Positions 33,301 through 44,430 of a DNA stretch of 64,000 nt are shown here, piece after piece. Position 1 is the stretch's first letter. Each line of letters opens with the position of its first letter. This stretch comes from Xylona heveae TC161. Lineage: Eukaryota; Ascomycota; Xylonomycetes; Xylonales; Xylonaceae. Location: the NCBI RefSeq assembly GCF_001619985.1, contig NW_017264200.1, forward strand, positions 310,001 to 374,000. The letters run 5' to 3'. The translations under genes were made by a program, and so were the position numbers. The notes under the pieces were generated by a model. That model was not told the origin of the DNA and did no database searches. It worked only from the letters and a program-made list of their open reading frames with translations.

Positions 33301-33616
33301 ATGGGAAGCCTACCGCGACTCCGGCATTGTGACCCTCCTCGGCCGTGCCTTTTCCCGTGACCAGCCCCAGAAGATCTACATCCAGGACCGCATGCGCGAG
33401 ACCCTGCCCGACATCATCCAGGCGTACATTCGCGAAGAAGGCGCCTTTTATCTCTGCGGTCCTACCTGGCCTGTTCCCGATGTCACGAGCGTGCTCGAAG
33501 AGGCTATCACCACTGAGACTCGTGCCCGCGCAAACGACCCGGCCAAGAAGGTCGATGCCAGACGCGAGATTGAGAACCTCAAGGAGGAAGAGCGCTACAT
33601 TCTTGAAGTGTACTAA
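30338..33616 (+). CDS. met10: Sulfite reductase [NADPH] flavoprotein (alpha) component
   Basis: Electron-input subunit of assimilatory sulfite reductase: NADPH to FAD and on to the haemoprotein subunit, for sulfite to sulfide reduction. Intronless, 1092 aa, near the usual fungal Met10 length. The N-terminal half is a pyruvate:ferredoxin-oxidoreductase-like region (GPTYLTAQTLIQQVAY; YHGHSEAEAVLVVFGS) rather than the flavodoxin domain of bacterial CysJ. The C-terminal half is the FNR-like module: KRREYSISSSQ (FAD, near 868), DRWGQATRYLHR, AGLGTGLAPFRAFVQYR (NADPH, near 942), YLCGPTWPVPDV, and the family-typical end ERYILEVY. Strongly biased, GC-ending codons suggest high expression and create long open frames on the opposite strand. 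Met22, also in sulfate assimilation, lies about 9.5 kb away. Confidence 0.96.
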   Translation: MRFQTAESSGPAGPEALQNGYDKRSPSPEPSTSLPFGQGLALSAIRGPTYLTAQTLIQQVAYTLSDKLFTYSPETFDLDLAVKDWSAQDELNAHGYTTKVSAMETRLGAGAIALGYMFSKDFDLKKRHIPQGILASSSTLTFLRSALDQLSLLYSVANPFVAHIAAVDYAAGTTNGLVTDYALALDLAEDLGFGLVSSTSAYESQHMALFATLLASILPTIHVYDGIRVGRETTRIVDALDQSALSSSYNTVRAEADKVDKSEDAGRRTTELLKAFNDELGTAYKLFEYHGHSEAEAVLVVFGSVEASLAAQVAAELAKRGAKIGVVNVRVYRPFVEEAFLAELPVSVRNIVVLGQVQDALSVAESTVHSKLYDDVLASIVFSAGKFAKQPEVVDLKYAREQVFTPSVFSTLFQQIASQAPLQLNTAAEEQADVDLLDQTSVQQYSFWDVDDSVSATAPVALGQLLSKDSSSNVFVRTGHDNLVQGGSVRTDIRSSKKAIEAPYAIANGDVAVVLDAKLFESFDIISSIKVGGSVLVRLPGVKDEDVEKKLPVGVRKALVEKKIEFFVLDPQASETVSKDETAESYLTQLAFLSVARKDLVSNASEKLAAVNGNPEALQSLDKELEKALRAFEVPEAWATVEAEVEIPSLPTDVNVNSFAGFDKSESEPVTLSRDWKTVAQGLAFKEAFDTKAALRPDLPVKTYTIKVKENKRLTPTSYDRNIFHIEFDLGDSGLKYDIGEALGIHAHNDTEEVNDFITFYGLNPEEVVQVPSREDPDVLESRTIFQGLQQNVDLWGRPPKRFYQALSEFATDEKEKRELLALGGAEGATEFKRRAEVDTVTYADILLEFPSAHPSFDDIVRIVDPMKRREYSISSSQIVNPTTVSLLIVVVSWVDPHGRDRWGQATRYLHRLRPGDSLTASVKPSVMKLPPKSTQPLIMAGLGTGLAPFRAFVQYRAWQKSQGLPIGAVLLYMGSRTQREEYLYGEEWEAYRDSGIVTLLGRAFSRDQPQKIYIQDRMRETLPDIIQAYIREEGAFYLCGPTWPVPDVTSVLEEAITTETRARANDPAKKVDARREIENLKEEERYILEVY

Positions 33617-35204
33617 CGTACTCGTTTCCCCCATATCTTTGTTATTTTTTAAACTCCATGTCATTTTCACGTTTGACCTTTTTATTTAAGATATCATTGT
33701 CTTCTTTCCATTATCCTATATTACAGTTATAGAATGGCGGCTCAAGCATCTTTTACATACTCGAAATATTTCTCCATCATTGGTTCATGTCCGAATGGAG
33801 AGTAAAAGTCAATGAAATTCATATATATACTCTTCCTTGACAGTCCATACACATCAAAGTAAATTTAAAAATGTCAATATATGTATATCACAAAACTCTT
33901 GCATTTATCTATCCTCCATAAATTAGTGTTATAAATGTGTATGTGCATGCCAGATATTCATGATATCTATGAAACACCTACGACATGTAAAAGACACCAG
34001 TAAGCCAAGCCCATGCCCGAAGCCCGAAGTACGAAGCCTAAGTCTGAAGTCATAAGCCAGTAGCCAGTACCCCAAAACCAGTAGCCCGAAGCTAGTGAGT
34101 AGTAAGTACCAAACACATGTGACAATGTAACACAAAGACTGAATGAATGAATGAATTATTAACAAACAATCAAACAAATGAAGAAAAGAGAGTAACATAA
34201 AGTAAAGGAAAGGAAAGGAAAGGAAAGTAACAAATTTGAATTATAGCATAGAGTAGGTGAACACAGCATTTGTGCACAGATGATTCACATATACACCCCC
34301 ACCCATGCATATTGTCATACATACTGCAGTACACACATACAAACATAATAGATATAATGGTAGGTAAGTAGGTAGATAGGTAAGTAGGCAAGTAAGGTAG
34401 GTACAAGTTACAACGTAAACAAGCAACACAAGCAACACAATTACATTTACACAGTAACAGTTAGACAAGTATACTTCACTTGCCATACATGGAAACATGA
34501 AAACATGCAAACATGAAAAATGAAATAATGGATACTTGGAAACATGGAATCGTGGAATAATAGACACAGAAACACTTAACATCAAAAGAGCAAACAGGCA
34601 AACAAGCAAGTAGGCAACGGGTACAAAAAAGGGAAAAGCAAAGCAAAGCAAAGCAAAATGGACGAACTGGCAAAGGGACGAGAAACAAAGACGAGAAAAA
34701 AGGACGGATAAAGAGTATATAAAAGCACAGCGAATAGAGAGTATATATACTAAATATGAACGAACATACAAGTACGAGCAAGGTAGGTATCTTCAATGAA
34801 TGAAACGAAACGAAACGAGACGAGACGAAAAATATCAAGACTCTGAATCTGACAGGAATTTGGACAAGCAAAGGGAAACCCCATAAAAAATATGAAAATG
34901 ATAAAAAAAAAAAAAAAAAGAATAGAAAAGAAAAGAAAAAGAAAAAGAAACTCCTGCAAATCAACAAGATGTGAGGCAACCAAAACTAAAAACTAAAATG
35001 GTTGGAACGGGTAAAAGTTCAGAAATATCAAACATTTAAATCGACCAAGGGATAGACACGGGATAGGAAATGACCAAATATCAAATACCAAATACCAGAT
35101 TGACAATGCAGGCATGCTGAAAACCAGACAAACAGAAATTAAAAAAAAGAATAAGGGGAAAAATAAACAAACGAATAAATGAATAAATTTCATAAAGAAA
35201 ATTA
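33617..35204. repeat. A-rich cryptically simple sequence between met10 and exgD
   Basis: 1.6 kb between convergent genes. From about 33990 to 35200 it is a patchwork of short, imperfect tandem repeats: AGCC/GAAG-type units at 34000-34100, (GAAT)n near 34141, (AAAGG)n near 34204-34228, a TAGG/TAAG patchwork at 34358-34402, ACAAGCAAC units near 34419-34440, AAACATG units near 34490-34520, (GCAAA)n near 34635, (ACGAA/ACGAG)n near 34803-34828 and A/G runs at 34900-34950. The + strand is depleted in T, so the minus strand shows long spurious frames. No gene is supported; part may be 3' UTR of exgD. Confidence 0.7.
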
Positions 35205-37484
35205 TTAATAATTCTCCGGCAAACCGAGGCCTGCAAAATCCGGAATGTCCTGACTGCAATTAAAATCCGGCGCATAGGCCTTTTGCGGGAGGATGCCTGC
35301 CGCGAGACCGGCTTTCCACGACCACTGCGGCGAGGTTTCGGTCTGCCAGGTCCAGTAGAACCAGCCCCAGCCTTTTTCGAAACTGGCCATTTGGGCCTCG
35401 GCAAACATCTTGAGCCACTGCTTGTAGACGGTCGAGAAGGTGGTGGGGTCGGCATTGGCGTCGGCGCACTCGCAGGTGCCGCTGTTGGGGGGACACATGG
35501 GGGACAGGACGTTGAGGGAGGGGTCGTTCATGTTCATGGTGCCTTGCCAGCGGGAGCCAACGTTGACGTTGTTGAGGTATTTGGCGCAGTCCGTGTCGGC
35601 TTGGGACCATTCGCCGTTGATGGTGGGGCCGAATCTAGAGGTAAGAAGGGAAATGTAAGCAGGCCAGAAGGTGACTATTGTGATGCTGAATAAGGTTGGA
35701 TAAAAATGTGATAAATGGAAAAATGCTAAAGAAAGATAAGCATAATAACATTGCGTATACGTACCCCGTAGATCGATCCATGCTTTGTTCCGTCTGGGCA
35801 GTCCAACCGGAACATGCAAATTCAATCTTGGTCTGATGGTTGAGCGAGATTTGAGCAACGTTGAAAATGACGTATTGGTGGGCATCCAGAATCAACTTGT
35901 CGATTCCTTGGAGCTTGCCTTGCCAATGAGCGAGACCGAGGAAACCATCGCCAAACGCAATATACGCATTCATGTTATTCTTTCGTATCAAGGAAATGGC
36001 GTTTTGGGTCCAGTTGACGACGCGGTCCGTATCGAGCATCATCATCTTTGGCTCGTTACAGAGTCCATAGACGGCAACTATATTCTTGTACCGATCCTGC
36101 GCGAAGAAGGTCGAGAGCTGGTTATGGACGTCGAGCGAACGTTGGCCGTTGAGGTCGCCGTCGGTCCCATTGAGCCATGCAACGACTCCTTGTCGGCCGC
36201 TGTGGTTCCATCCGTTTTGACTGCCCGGTAAGGCATGGAGGTCCAAGTTCACTCTCAAGCCGTGTTTTCTGGCCCACTCAATGCCTCGAAGGAGATAACG
36301 CCATGCGATTTGAGGGACATAGGGGTCTCCGGGGTACGTGCAAACCGCCCAGTAAGGAAAAGGAATACGGACATGGTCGAGTCCAGCGGCCTGAATATCG
36401 GCGAATGTCTGTTCAGTCACAAAGGTCGAATAGTGTTGCTCGATCAGTTGCGCGGCCTTGCCGGGTCCGAGATGATTCGTCAAGGTATATTCGTCGACGA
36501 TGCCAAGGTTTGCTGAATAAATATCAAACAATGATGGCGTGATCCAGGGTTCAATCGACAGCCAGCCTCCAATGTTCACTCCGCGAATTGGGTTCTGAGT
36601 AGAATAGTTCCATGGTTGGTCCAGCGGCAGGGAATACTCGTTTGCCCGCGTGCTGTCATCCCAGGTCGAGTTCAGTCCCATGACCGAAAGTCCACCGACA
36701 GTTTCATCTGTATAAGTCAGGTTAAAATCGGTCGTATCGAGCCATGTACTAGGATCAAGCAAGCTTCCTTTGGCAGAAATCTGGGGATTATACTGTCAGC
36801 TCATTCAGAGAACCTGTATATTTGGAGCCTACCGGAACCGTATTGCTTGGCCTTGGTGACGTTGTCGTCGTATTACTTACTGCCGAATGCGCTGATTTTG
36901 CTGCATTTTCATTGTTGTGTTTTCCAATGACGAGGACGCCCACTGGTACGAGAATAACTAGTAAAAGTACGAGTAGAACAATCAAGATCACTATAGCGCG
37001 CCGTTAGCTTCTGCTCCCCTAGACGTCTTTTGTCTCCGCTGGTGGGTACGGGTAACGCACAACAACAGAACCTTCTCCTTCTTTTCTGCGCTGCATGTGG
37101 ATCATCATATCCGTCGTCTCCGCCTCTATGTCGACGACGATGAGATCGTGCACCTTCTTCCAATAATGCGCCGCTGACGATCCGACCTCCTTTGCGTCGA
37201 TGGTTTCGATGATGCTTAGGCTCCACGCCGGACGCAACCTTTTCTGTCGGCGGGCTGACCGACTTTTCCACCGTTAAAAGCCCAGTATTTTCAGCATCGA
37301 GTTTTCCCAAAGAACTGGTCGACACGTCTTGGGTCTCTGAAGCCGATGTCCCAAGCGCAGCTGCTTTGACCGGCGAATCCGACCGTTTATGCTTATGTTT
37401 GTGTGCGCCAGAACGACGTACTTTCCCAGTTTCCATGTCACGGAGCGCAGGCGGCAAATTGCTGATCCGTTGCGACGGCGCCAT
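35205..37484 (-). CDS. exgD: Membrane-anchored GH5 exo-1,3-beta-glucanase (ExgD type)
   Basis: Type II membrane glucan 1,3-beta-glucosidase acting at the cell wall. Exons 37061-37484, 36833-36990, 35765-36780 and 35205-35634 give 675 aa. The N-terminal 141 residues are cytosolic, basic and disordered (HKHKHKR, HRRRHRGG, KRRRRF). A transmembrane segment spans about 142-163 (LILIVLLVLLLVILVPVGV). After a Thr/Ser stalk comes the GH5 domain: NIGGWLSIEPWITPSLF, HVRIPFPYWAV, the acid/base Glu437 in LCNEPK and the nucleophile Glu541 in NGEWSQADTDC, ending with WGWFYWTWQTE. Introns 2-4 sites are clear. For intron 1 I chose donor GTGCGT (37060) with a GCTAAC branch because it alone, among plausible donors, keeps frame into the membrane segment. 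The stop lies near the simple-sequence region. Confidence 0.93.
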
Positions 37485-39823
37485 CGTCCAAGCTAGAGAT
37501 CAGGGTCTCCGAGCTTATCAATGTCGCTGCGCTTCGATTTATGCCTATGTCGGCTCCACGTGGTTATCGGTCTGAATGCACGCCACAAATGTCGATAGAA
37601 TGATGGTCAACCGGCAAGCTGCACGTGGGAATCGCTTTTCTCCGAGGAATGTAGGATCGCAACTTCTAGTTCTTTGGTCAAGTTTGCCAAACCCCGTTCG
37701 TAGTTTGTAGTTTGTATTTTGTGGTTTGAAAGTCGCGCTTAGAGATTTTGTATCTCAGTCCCAGTCGTTATGATTGTTAGAATGTTTCGTCACTCGTAGT
37801 AATCCTTTTGTGTTTTCTCGAAATTTCTGGCAAGGGTCTAAAGGTCGTAGAGGGTCAATTTCTGGCGTCAAAACATGAGAGAAAGACAAAGCCTTGGCGT
37901 GAATCGTGTGCGGTCTGCGCCTAAGAGGCTTGGCAACTCCAGAGACGGGTATTATTCTCGTTCCTTTTTAATTCAGAATTCGACGCTTGACGTAGAGGGG
38001 GGCGTTGCGGGCAAGGATAGAGGAACAATCAAGGCAGGGCTAAACGGTATTCCCGAAGCGGTAAGAGTCTCCAGGGCAACGAGTTGAGTGACAGCTGGAA
38101 CGAACGTGAACCGGCTCGAGACGAGGGACGAATCGACGCGAGCGGGGCGAGACCGCGTGAACAACCGAACTCACGGGTCCAGCGACAGACTGAGCAAATT
38201 GAACCTTGCGTTTTCAACTGAGATTAGAGCAATAGTATCTGAGATGAGATCTATTCAGTAGCTGCTGTCCGTTAGCACATGGTATCAAGAAAACCATTTT
38301 ATCGCTTCGATCGAGTCGTACCTTATACAATCACTTTAAAAACGTCCCGTGGCCTGCTTATTATATTATTTGATCGCTCAATTCAGGAACGAACGAATGA
38401 ATCGACCACTCAATGAAAAGTCAAAGACTGGCGCTCAGCAGGGAATCTAGACAGAAACCTGGTGAAATGTACCCCGCAAATTTCAGCAGGGCCGAACGGT
38501 CTAGCGATGGACACAAAAGCCAAAGCGTCAGAAATCTGACAGCTTTATGCGGGGAAGTGAACGAGCGATAGGATCCTGGCTACTTGAAATAAAAGAAGAA
38601 ACGAGGGGAGCGGGGGAAAGGGAGGAAAAGGAGAGGAAGGAGAGAGAGAGAGAGCGAGAGAGAGCGGACAGGGCATGATTGAATAAATGTGATTCTACAT
38701 ATTCCCTGAATCTTTGCCTGATTCAATCAAGGTTTTTACTCTGAGAAGACGCCAAATATGACTTGCTTGATTTGATCTTGACTTGGAGTCCAAGAGCGGG
38801 TTTTGCTTGGTTGACTACTGCATACAGGACCTTGTTCCGTCCTTGGCCGCATTTTGTGGCTGCACAGGAGCAGTCCAGTAGTCACTTGAATGGATGCTTT
38901 TGACGGACGGGAACAGGTTATTACTTGTACTAGAATGCCAAAGTGTCCTGTATTGAGCGTGCCCGCCGTAACTGTCTACGGTGTAAGCGGTGGGACACGA
39001 TACGAGAAAGACTCTCTCTTCACTTGGCACGCCGAATCTGGATAGTCACAACTGTACTTACCTAGTGCAAAAGGACAATCTGGGGTAAAGGCCAAGACCT
39101 TGTCAGTCTGTCGTCTCTCTCATCTTGGCCGTCAGTCCATCTTCGCCCGGCCAATACAGAGTACTACGTAGTGACCTGTCCAGCTATTCGCCCATTGAAA
39201 ATGATCCCTGAAAACACAATTCAGCCATCCAATTTCATCGGGCAGCCACCGACCAGCACATGACGTTGTGGCGATTGACCGGATTTGGTGTGCCGACGAA
39301 AAATACCATGTGTAGTAGTATGTCTGAGCACAGTGATGAAGTTGCCTGAAAGGGAATAGTGTAGATCTGCTATCAATCACGTCTTTTATCTCCACCGTGA
39401 TGTTCATCCACCCCAAGACGCTCCACTTGACTGGCATGGTGAGATATCGTTGCTTTTCCTCTGCGTATCCGAGTACATTACTTTGTATATTATTTGATAA
39501 GTTTCACATTAATGAAAAATGGTTACCTGATCCAATCTCTGGCCCGGCAGTTGCCGATAGTAGATTGCGCACTGCAAAAAAGAAATGGTTTAATTCGTTG
39601 CATCGACAGTAATTGACTAAACCAGAGCCCTTGACCATTCCCTTGCTCGATGGTGCCATTTTCTCTTCCACGTGGGCAAGGCGGGGTAGTTAAATATATA
39701 CTCTCTCATCTCTCATCTTTTTCTAATCTGCTCTTCACATCTACTGTACATTAACATACATATCTCGAGCATAATTCCCTTATATACATAGCTACCTAGC
39801 TTACATCAAAGCGTACTATCAAC
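37485..39823. promoter_or_regulatory. Long divergent intergenic region (exgD / dioxygenase)
   Basis: 2.3 kb without a supported gene, containing the promoters of two genes transcribed outward. A purine-rich stretch at about 38590-38667 ends in a (GA)n microsatellite (38640-38665). CAGAGTACTACGTAGT lies near 39159-39174. The 39690-39820 segment is a pyrimidine/TATA-rich leader (TTAAATATATACTCTCTC) just before the dioxygenase start. Confidence 0.45.
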
Positions 39824-41355
39824 ATGGTCGACGTTCAGGCTCCCGTTCCTGTGCCCACTCAGCCTGATATCCAGTACCACCCCGACTTTGAGAAATACAC
39901 TGCTCGCACCTCGCGACGCCAGGCCACAGAATCTCTTGAAAAGAGCTTACCTGACGGCTTCCCCGCACAATTGAACTCGCCTCTGGTCTGGGAAGGAAAG
40001 GATGTCGAAAAGCGAGACGACTGGATCTACGCCTTCAACGACGCGCAATTGGATGAGATTGATGCTGCCCTGAAAAGCTTTAAATGTACGTTTCGAAAGT
40101 ACATGTGATTGCACTAAACATGACATTAACATACTCGACAACAGCTCTCAATCTTTCCCTCGGACACATTAACAAATCCACATTCCCCTTACCTACCGTT
40201 GGTCCTAGTCTGCGGGAATTGTCCAGGGAATTGCATGTCGGGCGCGGCTTCTTTGTCCTTCGCGGGCTGCGAGTAGACAACTACCCGCGCGAAGACAATG
40301 TCATCATCTACGCCGGTATCTCCTCTCACGTGGGCAACCTTCGTGGCCGGCAAGAAGATACCAGATTCGCCAACGGCACATCTTTGGTGCTGTCCCACAT
40401 CAAGGACCTGTCGAGCACTGTCAAGGCCGGAACAATTGGTGCTCCGTCCAACACGGCAGATAAGCAAGTCTTCCACACAGACGCAGGTGACATTATCTCG
40501 CTTCTGTGCCTGAATCCTGCTGTCGAGGGAGGCGAGAGCAAGATTGCCAGCAGTTGGCTGGTCTATAACATTTTGGCCAAGGAGAGACCGGATTTGATTC
40601 ACACTCTCTCAAAAGATTGGCCTGTCGATGGGTGAGTTTTCTCTTTTACCCCCTCATTATATTTACCCTTTTTACCTGTAAGGGCCCTATACGTAAGTAA
40701 CACTCAACTGATATACAAACCAGATTCAACAACCCCCAAAAGCCGTATACCCTCCGCCCACTCCTGTACCATCAGCCCGCGACCGCTTCGACCCCCGAGC
40801 GGGTCCTGATCCAGTACGCCCGACGATACTTTACCGGGTTCCAGGCGCAGCCGCGCTCAAAAGATATCCCGCCCATCAGCGAAGCCCAGGCCGAAGCGCT
40901 CGACGCACTACACTTTCTCGCCGACAAGCACAGCGCGTCACTGGATTTCCAAAAGGGCGATGTACAGTATATCAACAACCTCAGCATCTTTCATGCGCGT
41001 AACGGCTTCCGTGACGAGCCTGGAAAGGAGTACGTCAATTGATCCCCCTTATTTGTCTCCCCTTCTTATTTGTCTCCCCTTCTTATTTGTCTCCCCTTTT
41101 TCTTGATTTCCCATCATGAAAATGCTTTCCAACGATGCCGTAAGGAAGAAGAAAAAAAAAAAAAAATAATCGCACAGCGCTAATACCTATTTCCACAGAC
41201 GCCATCTCATCAGACTCTGGCTGCGCGACCCCGAAAACGCATGGGAGACGCCCGCCCCGCTCCGGCCCCGATGGGACAATGTGTACAAGGACGTCAAAGT
41301 CGACGAGCAAGTGTTTCCGCTCGAACCGCGCATCAGAAGGACTGTTGGTTCTTAG
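39824..41355 (+). CDS. TauD/TfdA-like Fe(II)/2-oxoglutarate-dependent dioxygenase
   Basis: Non-haem iron oxygenase; related fungal enzymes release sulfite from taurine or other sulfonates, but the substrate here is not known. Exons 39824-40085, 40145-40631, 40724-41029 and 41199-41355 give 403 aa in frame. Donors are GTACGT, GTGAGT and GTACGT; acceptors ACAG, CCAG and ACAG. The iron triad is His198-x-Asp200 (VFHTDAGD) and His340 (IFHARNGF). A conserved Arg for the 2-oxoglutarate carboxylate lies in RHLIRLWLRDP (353-363). GRGFFVLRGL and the TRFANGTSLVLSH stretch are typical of the fungal subgroup. No signal peptide, so probably cytosolic. Its 3' end faces the YANK-type kinase. Confidence 0.93.
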
Positions 41356-42392
41356 TTGACTTTTGTTTTTGTTGCCATACCTTTCATCTCTTCCATATCT
41401 TCCATCACTTGCATACCTTACCTCCCTTCCATCTTACGTCCCTTCCATACCCTCTCTCTCTATATATAGACCTTGACCTTTCTGTATGCCAATTCAATCC
41501 TTTCCAAAAAGCACATGACACATGACACATGATACATGACACATAAATATCAAAAATAGCATGGATAATACAAGATTTATTCTTCATTCATATTTGAGAA
41601 ACCTCTGGTAATATTTCTGCACAAGAGGAGAGATATAGTGGGAGAGAGATATGCATGTTGAGCCAACCACGTCATGTACAAATGTACAAATAGACAAGCT
41701 TGTGCTTATAAGTCAACAAGTCAAAAGACTACTTGTGTACACGTGGAAAACATCCCGCATGATTAAATTGAAAAGAGATACACAGATTGAAAAAAAGTAA
41801 AGAGTGAGGTGAGGGCGTTGGGAAAAAACTGTCGGTACGTGATGGATGTACGTAGAAGGCTCATTTAAAAAGGTTGAAAAAGTAAAGAGATGAAGATCAA
41901 AGTGTAAAAGCCAGAAAAATAAAATGAGAGTACCTAAGGTATCTGTTGAAAAAAGGTAAATGCTCGCGCCTGGTATAAATGCTTTCGAGTGTGCTCGAGA
42001 CTAATAAAGTAATTGATGAACTGAAAAAGAGAGAGAAAGGAAATAGATCTAAAAATGGAAAATTATAACGATTGGAAAATATAAAAAGAAAGGAAAAAAG
42101 GTATTTGGTAATCCCGCCGCCCAGACGCAGAAAGTGATGCAAAATAAAAATAAAATCGATGATGATGGCGAGGACGACGATGAATGATCAGAACCAAACG
42201 CCGATAATTACGACACAATCTTTCCAGCATGATATGATGCCGACGAAAACGACGCTGATTATGATTGGTGATGCGGGGATCATACAAGCCACAAAGGCTC
42301 TAAAAAGTCTGCCTCGATTCTATTGCGACAATTCTTTCGGGCATTGAGAAGAAAGTCACACAATCGGCAATGTTCCCAGGTAAAATTTGGTA
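41356..42392. other. Convergent 3' intergenic region
   Basis: 1.0 kb between two facing genes. It contains a short ACATGACAC tandem repeat (about 41511-41543) and A/G-rich DNA from 41750 to 42130. No gene seen. Confidence 0.45.
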
Positions 42393-44430
42393 TCATTCAA
42401 TAATGACCCGTGCTCCGTCCTTGCCGATGATGCCCCTCTCCAAGGGCTTAGGAGACCGATCACGTCCCTTTTTGCGCGACAAAAATCCGAGCATGCCACC
42501 GGGCTTCGCTGTTCCTCGGCCTTCGATTCCTTCAAATCCTTCAGCGGGCATTGTAGAGCTCCGATCGGCGAGGTCAGACCAGCTGCCAGCACCGTCAAGG
42601 ACAACCTGGACTCCACCAGAGGCACTGACCGTTTTGGTTCCACCACGAGGGCGAGGAGCCGGTGGCCGATGTATCGTTGTCGCGTGGTCTGTGGAAATCG
42701 CTTCACCGACACCATAAGTCTCTGGATTTTGACCCGGAAAGGGGGGCTGCTGGCGACCAGGTGGGCCCATAATCTGCGGTGGAAGCGGCGGCGAGCCATT
42801 GACCGACTTGGTTCCTGGGGTAAATATCGGAGAAGTCGGTTCGCTCGGGCTCGGACTAACCGAGCCCTCCGCCATAACTGCCCTAGGAGGAGGCTGAAGT
42901 AGGTCAACTGGCTTAGTACCAGGGGGATGATCACTGCATTCTCCGAGCGGTGGTGGCTGAGAGTAACTAAAGGAGTAACGGTCAGCATATAGTTTGGAAA
43001 GGATTCAATTTTGACAAGACCGCTGACTTACCTGACAGTCGTATAGTCAAATGGCTCAAATAGAGTCTCAATCATTTTATGCAGTTCATCCTCGCGGATT
43101 TCCTTCTCCGATGCATCCGCTCTTAGCTGATCTCGGGGCCGTTGCCGGCGAGTTCGAGCTTCAAGCGGTGCCTCTTCAAGCAGTAACTCCTCCAGGTCGT
43201 AGGTGGCGTCAAAATTGGCTTTATCGGCTGAAGGACGGAAGACCGGTTCGATTTCCTTGCGCTCAAGCGCTACAAAGTCAATTGGTTGGAAAAATGGATG
43301 ATCTGTAAATGTCTCGAAGCCAGCAGCGCCGATACGCTTCGTCTTATCCTTCTCTAATAGACTAGTCATTGCACTCACGCATTGCGGAGACACGGCAGGT
43401 CTAGTGAGAGGATAGCGCGGGTTCGCCGCCATGATTTCATTCGTCAATCCATCGTGCGTTCTGGCCTCAAACGGTCTCTGGTGTCCAGTCAGCATATGCT
43501 GAACCTTGGTTCTCCAAGAGAATATAAAAAAAGGTGGACGGACCTTGTTGTAAATGCATTCGTAAAAAGTTACCCCCATTGCCCACCAGTCAACTTCGTC
43601 CAAATATCCTTCCTTGCTGTAGACTTCCGGCGCCAAGTAAGCCAGAGTTCCAGACCTGCTGGTCAGCGGCCGGCGGGGCGAGAAGTTGGAAGCGACATTC
43701 TGTTCAAGGGTCAGAAAAAGCAAACACAAAGACAAGGTAACAAGAAACATACAAAGTCTGCAAGGTGAATGTGTCCTTCGCCGTCGAGGAGAATATTGTC
43801 AGGTTTCACATCACGGTGCACAATGCCCTGTTGATGAATATAGCGAAGAGCGCATCCAAGTTCTGCAAGCCAGAACCTTATAGCGTCTTCGGTAAAAGTA
43901 CGTCTGGAAATGTGGAACCGAATGTCTCCTCCATTCATGAGATCAACAACCAAATACCTGATACTGCTTGTTAGGACCCAAAGTACATAAATCTCGCCAG
44001 ATGGAACCCTACAAGTATTGATAGTCTTGAAAGCTGTACCGTAAGTTACAAAGAAATGGGTGATTGAGTTGCTGAAGCATGCGGCGTTCCCGGATAATGT
44101 TTCGCACACTCTCTGTCTGCACGACTGGTTTGAGGTCAGTATACTCATTGGCCCTTTGAACGGGAGTACAAGCGATGCGATGCAATTACCTTCGTCTTTG
44201 CGAATATACTTGAGTGCAAATGTTAACCCAGTATCCTTTCGTTCAACGATTCTCACTTTGCCAAAAGCACCTTTTCCAACCACTCGCAGGAGACGGAAGT
44301 GATGGAGGTTCACTGAAACAGGCTGCATTAGCACCAGGAGCAAAACTCGACATCCTTATCTTTACAGCAACAGTTGAGATAACTTACCCTCGTCGGTGAA
44401 GACTACAGGCTTTCCCTGTGAGTTTCCCAT
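42393..44430 (-). CDS. AGC-group Ser/Thr kinase, YANK/STK32 type, N-myristoylation motif
   Basis: Seven exons: 44388-44430, 44190-44312, 44013-44124, 43753-43957, 43544-43699, 43032-43477, 42393-42966; 552 aa, all phases closing. Kinase landmarks are GKGAFGKV (27-34), catalytic Lys49 (FALKY), IVHRDVKPDN with Asp142, and LAYLAPEV. The magnesium loop reads DFN (160-162) instead of DFG, a hallmark of the YANK/STK32 family. The protein begins MGNSQGKP, a good N-myristoylation site, as in human STK32A, pointing to membrane attachment. A Pro-rich, disordered C-terminal tail of about 190 residues follows the kinase extension (HPFFQPIDFVALE; LLEEAPLE). The first exon is 43 nt, just enough to encode the acyl-anchor peptide. 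Signalling partners are unknown. Confidence 0.92.

Noticed and set aside
31055-33670. An 871-codon open frame on the strand opposite met10, and several shorter ones.
   Set aside because: It mirrors a highly biased, GC-ending coding sequence of a certain gene and has no recognisable domain. Codon bias explains the missing stops.
34241-34983. Long minus-strand frames rich in Phe, Leu, Ser and Cys that look like membrane proteins.
   Set aside because: They are translations of A-rich simple repeats, with no family resemblance and no splice-consistent extension.
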